From NCBI GenBank assembly GCA_032622095.1, contig CP136069.1, positions 170,306,394 through 170,370,393 on the forward strand: a DNA stretch of 64,000 nt, read 5' to 3'. Source of the stretch: Siphonodentalium dalli. Lineage: Eukaryota; Mollusca; Scaphopoda; Gadilida; Siphonodentaliidae. Below the pieces are notes generated by a model that saw nothing but the letters and a program-made list of their open reading frames with translations, made no database searches and had not been told where the DNA came from. The translations under genes were made by a program, and so were the position numbers. Below, one piece after another: positions 26,001 through 35,000 of the stretch (positions are counted from its first letter, which is position 1; each line of letters begins with the position of its first letter).

Positions 26001-29000
26001 AACAAAATCGAGCACACATTCGGGGCTCAAACCGTCATGTGATCTTTATTGAACAGTGGTAATGGCTTAGTGTTTAAGTCAGTCTAAATTAACTGCAGAC
26101 ACACATATACATAGTGGGTCTGATTACTTGTCGTATACTTACTATCTACCGAACCCCGAAATTATGTGTCAGTATAGGGCCAACCAGAACTCATTATTAT
26201 TAACACCAGGATACAAGTGTCAAATTGAAATGATTAGTGCAGGGCAACGTGACGTCGTTTGGGAGAAGACTACAAGGCCGGATTCGTCAGCTCCGGTTTA
26301 AACCTTCGAGTTTAAACCTGGTTAAAACCTACATTGACGGTCCAGCCAAACCGGGTCTAAATGGGCGTCTGTGGTCGACCAGTGGCTAGCAGATTATATG
26401 AGAAGAGCATGCAATCAAACTATCCAGTTACCAGGTGGACCACAATCAGTTACCAGGTGGACCACAATCAGTTACCAGGTGGACCACAATCAGGCCAGTA
26501 TAATTATTGTTATCACGCCCTGAATTATCCGGAATAAGCACATGCACGCTCTTGTGAGAATGATTCAATTGCGACAATATCTTTTTCCATGGCGAGGTCC
26601 CATTACTGAAGAAGTGACGAGAGTATGTGCTCTCCACCACTCACCGCTTCGCGGCTCGGATGATGCTACGTATCATATATACAGCAATACATAGCGCCCC
26701 CCCCATTTAAAATGTTTTTGGACCGCCCCTGTATTATATAGTGGTAAACCGCCACTCTTCTCACATTATGGACACGCGTCCAATCGATATTATGTACAGC
26801 TCCACCCATGTGAAACATTGTCAGAAAAGACGGATTCGTCATCTCAGGTCTAGCCTCCCTAAATGGGGTTTAACTGGAGCGTCGAATTATAGGCCGGATT
26901 CGTCATCTCAGGTTTAAACCTGGTCTACGTAAACCTCTTGGTTTAAATCGCCGCGTGACAGATAAATCCGTGGTTTAAACCCAAGACCACATGTCTAAGT
27001 GACGCATTCGTCATCTCTGGTTTAAACCTGGTCCAGCCAGACCAGTGGTTTAGCAGTAATGTCTCTGCATTGTCGAGATAATTAATCGTACTTTCCTGAT
27101 GCGACCCGCTGCGTGTTATTGATAGCGAAAGTCAATAATTACGATAGCGAGCATATTTTGATTGGCAATTTATAAGCGAGAAACACTCACACCTATACAT
27201 TGCGCGGGATAAGTTTTTGTCAATTTCGATATTGTTTTAGCATTTTATAAGCTTAAACATGCAACTAAACCATGTGATTCGACCGTCCAGCTAAACCAGC
27301 TTAACCGAGGCAAAACCTGAGTTGACGAATCCGTCTTTTCTCGATCGCGGCTTAGAATTGTCAAACAATAAGATCAAATGATGGAGCTGTAAATAATCTC
27401 GAGTGAGGGCATGTCTAAATGGCGACTGCCAACTGGTATTATCATGTCACGTTTGATTCATTTGCTCGCGAGCGTTGCTTCGATATATTGTGGCTTTTTT
27501 CTGGCTTGTGGCAATCACAAACACTGGTATTTTCTACGAATTCATTTGAAGGGTTCAACGTTTTAATTTTTACACCAAACGACTACATGTCCATATATGG
27601 TATACACATAGTTTGAAATCCTACAGTTATATTGCTGTATGGGTCAAATTTGATAACTTATTGTCGTGTAGATCATAGATCGTTACACCAGTGGAAGACG
27701 CACACTGTGGAATTCCGTGATACATGTATGGATATCTGCATGATCAATTGCCAGGTTATTTTGCCAGTTGTGTGAGCATATCATTATATAATGGCGGCGA
27801 CGATGACTATGCACGTACTAACCTCGTTAAACTGTACCAGCTTCTTGTGGTGTATGTTGATTGGTAGAGGGGAGATTCTGATTGATCGAGCACATAAAAC
27901 CTCGTCGTAAATGTAGTTTGCGTCCACTAGCGTCAGCTCTGAAACGGACATAGTTTATTTACCAGTATGCTTAACCCTTTACCCAACAGAACGGCCCTGT
28001 GCCAATGCATTCTCTTATATATGCGAGTCGACCATAGGTCGCCTCGCATATATAAGAGAATGCATTGGCTTAACACATTAAAAATTATAAAATTGTTAAA
28101 GAATGTAAGAACAAATGGTAAAAAGTGTTAAAAAAATAATTTTTTTAGGCCAATGCATTCTCTTATATATGCGAGGGGACCTATGGTCGACTCGCATATA
28201 TAAGAGAATGCATTGGCACAGGGCATAACTGTTGTAACTATCACAATGTGGTCAAGGAGCCGGTTCCAATGATATCCATATTTGTATGGTTCTATTGAGA
28301 CAGACCGAAGATATTTTAGGCTGTTGAAGCTTTATTTGGCCGGTTTTGGCCGGTTTGTTGGCTAAAGATTATCTGTATCTTCCCTGTACCACTTCCACCA
28401 AAATATACCAAAACAACATTACAAGAACCTCTTTTTGAAGCCATCTTTGCATTATTGTGTCAAAAAATAAAAACCAAAAAAAATCAAACAAACCCGAGGA
28501 ATACATCTGGTGTAAGACATATATTCAGCTAGAAACACGAATTCCAATCGAAATCATTCACAAATCACAGCTGAATACTGCAATGTTCTAAAAATAGCCA
28601 CGTGTTTGTCCCGATCGATCTCACATTGACTGCTCTCTCAAACAAATATTTCTATTTGTTTTTAATCTGAACAAATATAGAAAGTTCAGGGAAGAGATAC
28701 GCCATTTTTAAATAGTAAAAATTTATTAATGTAATATTGTTTGGAACAAGATGAGAGATATATAACAATGTTATAACGCAACCAAAACAATACGCCTTGC
28801 GAACTTCTGTTGTTAATGACGGACAAAACCTCACTCAACACCAAACTCATAAGATCATTGAGTTGTCTTAGGGCATGTCAGTATTCCAGAAAGACACTCG
28901 AGTCAGGTTCGGTAAAGTAATTCAAAAAGAAAAGTACGTATAATGTTATTACCCAGCCATTTCTTTGAGTTTTTGTAATTCAGAAGAGTACTAATCAGAT

Positions 29001-32000
29001 ATTACGTTTCATTGATTGAGAAAAAGTAATATATTGTAATGTAATACACACTATTCATTTGTTTATTGGAACAAACTAATATTTCCATGATACCGTTTAG
29101 GCATTAGACAATGTGTCCCGCTTGCTTTCTATTTAAACGTGTCCGTAGTTAAGATGCCTTGTCCGATTCAACACCATACAATCACCACATTTACATTAGT
29201 GTTCGGTCCGAATATTCGAATGTTCGCTCGTAAAAATAAATATCCGAATATTCGAATAATTATTTGACTATTCGAATATTCGAAAATAATCTCCGGGTAA
29301 TTGTTTCCTGGTTTGTTATTAGTCTGAGGGTCTGTTAAAAGTATAGTCTATTTTCCACTGACCATAAACGAATTAATATGACGCAACTGTAACGTTCTGA
29401 TTTGATTGGCGTCATGACGTCGAAATAATTTTATTGGCTAGGTGTAAACCAGACCGTGCTTGCATGTGGTCATACGAAGAAATCAGATATATGGACTCAC
29501 TTCACGTTGGATGCCAAAACTAAAAAGACTACCGCAGGGCTGATCTCTACTGAAAAACGCAACCGGTTGAAGCCGCAGACTGTCCGAATGTTACACTTCT
29601 TGAACAAGAACCTTTAAGTCATGCATGGGACATTGACTTCTTGAACTTCATAAACAGATACACTCTTGCTATTAAGGCAAAAGACTGTTTTTTCTCTCTA
29701 TTTTTTGGCGTATAGCATGTGCATGGATAAATATGCTATTTCATTAAATAAAAAATTGGTTCCAAAATATGTTATATATATAATTTTATGCCCTAAAAAT
29801 TGTAAGAAACATTTATTTAAAACCGTTATTCGAACCGAATATTCGAATACAGAAATCCGTCGAATACCGAACACTAATTTACATTGTTCTATAATAGAAA
29901 CTAATTAGATCGCACCCATGAACCCAATATTATGAGATGGCCAGATATGAGGTTTTGACACGTTTAGATTTGTTGTCAACCTGGCTAAAAATCAAATGCT
30001 CGCATCTTATAAAGAGCGTCCATGCTTTCGTAACTCAAAACCGGCAGCTAATAAAGAGCGTTCTCAATTTTGAGCTTTAGCGAACGTTTTCGATGCATGA
30101 CTTTTGGATTTTGGCGACGCATGTGCGATACGAGTGATGGCGATTGCAAATATGTTTTCATTGTCTTTTGTCCGAAAAACAGAACACTAGTTTGGGAATG
30201 TCTGAACTTTTTGGCGTCAAATTTTACCGTATATGTGACCCGCCATATCAAATCCAGTCGTAAGTCGGGATTTTTTTTTACCCTGTGCCAATGCATTCTC
30301 TTATATATGCGAGTCGACCATAGGTCGCCTCGCATATATAAGAGAATGCATTGGCCTAACAATTTTTTACAATTTTAATAATTTTTTCTTGTATTCTTTA
30401 ACAATTTTAAAATTTCACCCATACACAGCCCCAGACAAACAAGAGCAGACGACACTCGTCTATATGCTTCTATATGTGTGGGGCTCCCTGCAGGGTAGTG
30501 GATGTTTTTTTATTTTATGCCCTAAAAATTGTAAGAAACATTTATTTAAAAAAAATGATAAAAAATTGTTAGGCCAATGCATTCTCTTATATATGCGAGG
30601 CGACCTATGGTCGACTCGCATATATAAGAGAATTCATTGGCACAGGGTAAAAAAAATCCCGACTTACGACTGGATTTGATATGGCGGGTCACATATTCTC
30701 AATACACCAATCATCATATCGATGACTGATAAAACAATGTCTAATTGTATTTTACGTTGCTTACCAAGAGACGTGTCTTTTTCTTCGTCGACGAAGAATT
30801 CAAACGTTTCGTTCCATATGGGATTGACGTCATTGTCTTTGACGGTTGTCTTTTTACTGCCACCGGGAGCCATCTCGATAAGTAACGTGACGTAAGGATC
30901 AGGTGTATCAACTGCAGGGATAAAACATACGATATCTTCGATAACCACTAAATTACGAATATCCGTGTACAAGATGTAATCAAATTAATTGACGGAAAGT
31001 GGATTAGGATAACGCGTGGCACACATGATCGTGTAAAACAGTATGTTGATACTCAAGCCACTCATTTACAAGTGACTATCCAATAATCTAAATGAGTATC
31101 TGGGACTAGTATGAATTTAATATGACATTTATTTCATACATTTGCTTGAAAACTATACAAAAAATACTCGACGATTATAGTGCTATCCCTGCATTCCGGC
31201 TAATATGCCGTCTGTAACACAACTTCGTACTCAACATTAACATAATGGAAATCTCAACACATCCTCGCGCAAATACGCACACAACCGACCTGCAAAGTGA
31301 AATAGGTACATAATATTATTATTTGATTCTAAAATTATCAGATAATGGAGTCATATCCGTTATTTCGTTTTATGGCGCGGGCCTGCAAAGTCGTGAGTTG
31401 GCTTATTTGTATCATTGTCCGCACACAATCTGCTTAATGTGACTAAAACGCTCTTATTTTCAGCACATTATCAACTCAAAATGAGGCAAATAAGCAGATT
31501 ATCTACCTAAAACAAGATCTATTATAAGCAAATAATGTGCGGGTTTTCGAGAGAACATGCTGGAAATCTAGTTACCTTATTCTACGAAGCAGAGATATGG
31601 AGACCATCAACAACATTTGAGTACACTATCCCGTTAACATGTATTAAGAGCTCCAGACCAATGTATATATTAACCGATTTCACTACATAGAGGATCTCAC
31701 ATGAGTTTCTATTTTATACGGAATTTATCAACCGAGTTCACTAAATTCGATTTGAGCCGAGGTTTACCGAGGCTCAAATAGAATTTAGTGGACGAGGTTG
31801 ATAAATTCCGTTTAAAATAGGACGAGTGTGAGATACCTTTTATCACATGATAAAATAAACGCGAAGTTTTCGTCGAAAACAACGATCATAAACTGCAGCG
31901 ATCGCAAGTCATTTAAAGAACGGCGTGACGTCATCGCACGTGCTGATATTAAACGTGTGTCTTACGGATAATTATGAAACTGCTTTTATGGGCAAATTAT

Positions 32001-35000
32001 GTGATAAATTTACTTACTAAACGGACGACGCTCATTCGAACCCCCACATTTTGTGTTATGTAACTCAAGATATACATACGTTAAAGATCCGAACAAATTC
32101 GTTGATATAGCGCTGAATTTGAGATCGTTTCGTTTGTGTTGGTTCGAATTTTTTAATCAGCAGTCGCGTAAATTTTAACGTGTCGACGATGGGAAGAACT
32201 TACACAGCTGTGTTCGCTCTGAAACGTTTATGGTACTAAATAATTTTGACGATTAATACAACGAGAAAGCAGTGCGTGAAGATTTTAAATTGTTTTGTGT
32301 TAATATGACACTATTTTCGCGCTTCAAACCGACACACGGCTTTAAAACTTCACATTCTGCGCTCATTTGAAGTCGGTAGTTGTTAAGTAACTTTGGTAAG
32401 GCCGTCCATCAAAGTGTGTACGTGCGGACAGGCCGAACTACTTCCTTAAGTGATACTCAAAATATCAACATTCCTTTTGCTGCAAACGGGAATCATCTCG
32501 ATTAGTAAAGTGGCGTAACAATTATTGTATCAACTGGAACTGGAGGGAGGAAACATATGACACAATAACACATCCGGTTAACTGGTCCTGCTAATTTGCT
32601 GTGTTAGCGGGTACTGATGCATTGTCATGGTGCTGGTGGGGCAATCTAATGCTTTTAAGTACCATTATTATTAATAGTTTGTTGTTGTCGCCGCCTGTGG
32701 GTGATGTGAAGAGAGCTACGAATAGCCATTTCAAGTACACAACTAAGTGGTTCGTATAAACGCAGTAATTTCCCACGGTGTATTGCACGTAGTAACAACA
32801 ATAGGTGCATGTTACTGCATGAACCTTGATCGGTATCACTTTGAAGTATGTTGAACAACAAGCGACCGTTGAATATACGCGTCGGGTTTATTCACTATCA
32901 TAACCTCATTGCAAATCCAGTCGTAAGTCGGGATTTGTTACCCTGTGCCAATGCATTCTCTTATATATGCGAGTCGACCATAGGTCGCCTCGCATATATA
33001 AGAGAATGCATTGGCCTAACAATTTTTTATCATTTTTTTTAAATAAATGTTTCTTACAATTTTTAGGACATAAAATACAAAAAACATCCATTACCCTGCA
33101 GGGAGCCCCACACATATATAGAAGCAAATAGAAGAGTGTCGTCTGCTCATGTTTGTCTGGGGCTCTGTATGGGTGAAATTATAAAATTGTTAAAGAATAC
33201 AAGAAAAAATTATTAAAATTGTAAAAAATTGTTAGGCCAATGCATTCTCTTATATATGCGAGGCGACCTATGGTCGACTCGCATATATAAGAGAATGCAT
33301 TGGCACAGGGTAAAAAAATCCCGACTTACGACTGGATTTGATATGGCGGGTCACATGTTAAACATTCATGGTCATGCATGAATATGTCACTTACCCAGGT
33401 CCGCATATTTGCCCTTTGTGATGTTTATTCCTCTGATGACCTTGACGTATAGTTTGAAACATGGCTTGTGAGTAATCTGTGGATGAAAGATTGTAATTGT
33501 AGTACCACATACAAATGCACAGGGTGGGCATTTACACACATTGTATGTCAACCTATAAGCCTTTTTATAATAATAATAGAATGCTACTGGTAAATGTAGA
33601 TGGATACGACTAGCGACATATGAATTCACTGGGTGGATATATGCACTCATTGTATATCGACCTAGACGCCTTTTTAAATAATAATAGAATAATACTGGCA
33701 AATGCAAATGGATGTGACTATTGACATGAATTCACTGGGTGGGTATATGCGCTCATTGTATATCGACCTAGAAGCCTATTTAGAATAATCATACAATAAT
33801 ACTGGTAAATATAAATAGATGTGTTAGTAGACTAAGTGTTTTGTTGAGTTCGCCGTGATAACTTGCAACAGATAATCGAATAGGATTACCACCCCATGCG
33901 TTGTCCACCGGTCCGATAATCGGGATACACTTATAACTTCGTCCACCAGGTACTAACATACAATAGCGCTCTTTGATGATGCAATCACTATTGTGCATTA
34001 TTGTGGCAGCTATCTTCTTTTCCCCGAACGAACTACTTCATCGTCATTCCACAGTAGTTTCTTTATTCGTAAGTGAGATATTATACGTACCATAATATAG
34101 TCACTATTAAATAAGGCCGCTACTTGTACGTAACAATTCACACGCAGTGTTATGTCGAGTTTATAAAAAAATATATGCCACTGGACACGATATACCGCAA
34201 CCACACATGCATTATTATATCCTGTTTGTGCTTGTCGGCCGAATGTAGAAATTATTCATTCTAAACATCTTCATAATTGAGAATCGAACCAGATTTACCG
34301 TTGGTGGACCTCTCGCTTGAGCAGCCAAGCCTCTATGTCATATTGCCTGAAATATTGACTATACACTGACCTTGAATATTTGATATGGATCAAAGCTAAA
34401 ACAAAAAGAAAGAATAAATCATGATACTGCAGATATATAGTTTATTGTCATAAATTCGACACGGAATATTGATAAATGCGGACAATTACAATTTTTCATT
34501 TATAACAAACAAACAAAAACAAAACAAGAACATGATTATAACAAATTGACCATATGCTGATGACGGTGATGTCAACTAGAGATAGAATGGTGATCCTCGG
34601 TGATGTTAAATTCGGAAATTATGGGGGATGGCGCGCGCCTGCAAGTATTAAACGCCGTATTGCAAATGCAGAGTCGATAAATGTTACTATTTTCTGTGTT
34701 ATGTAATTATCAAATTGTGATACGAAAGCCGACAAAAAATGGGAGTCGGTTAATCAGTGGCGCGATTTTGGCCAGTATATGACATTAATGTGAAGAAAAA
34801 GACGAGACCGCAATTGAGAATAGGGAGGACAGTGAGTTAGAAAGTGGATTTCACATTCAACGCCATCTGCACATGTTGGGCATGTACATATATCCCTCTT
34901 TGTTGGCTTTCCGTCGACCGTGCGGAATACATGTATCCGGTTGCAGACCAGACTGGAGTTGTGCACAGAGAAAGGTGATTGATATTTGTATCACGGGTAG

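Noticed and set aside
30070-30679. Open frames around 30.1-30.7 kb on the plus strand
   Set aside because: They run through MITE arms shared with 32911-33355, and the frames are shadows of the repeat.
27994-33355. CRISPR-like repeats from the recurring CATTCTCTTATATATGCGAG arms
   Set aside because: The genome is eukaryotic and the repeats are inverted arms of MITEs, with no spacer array.
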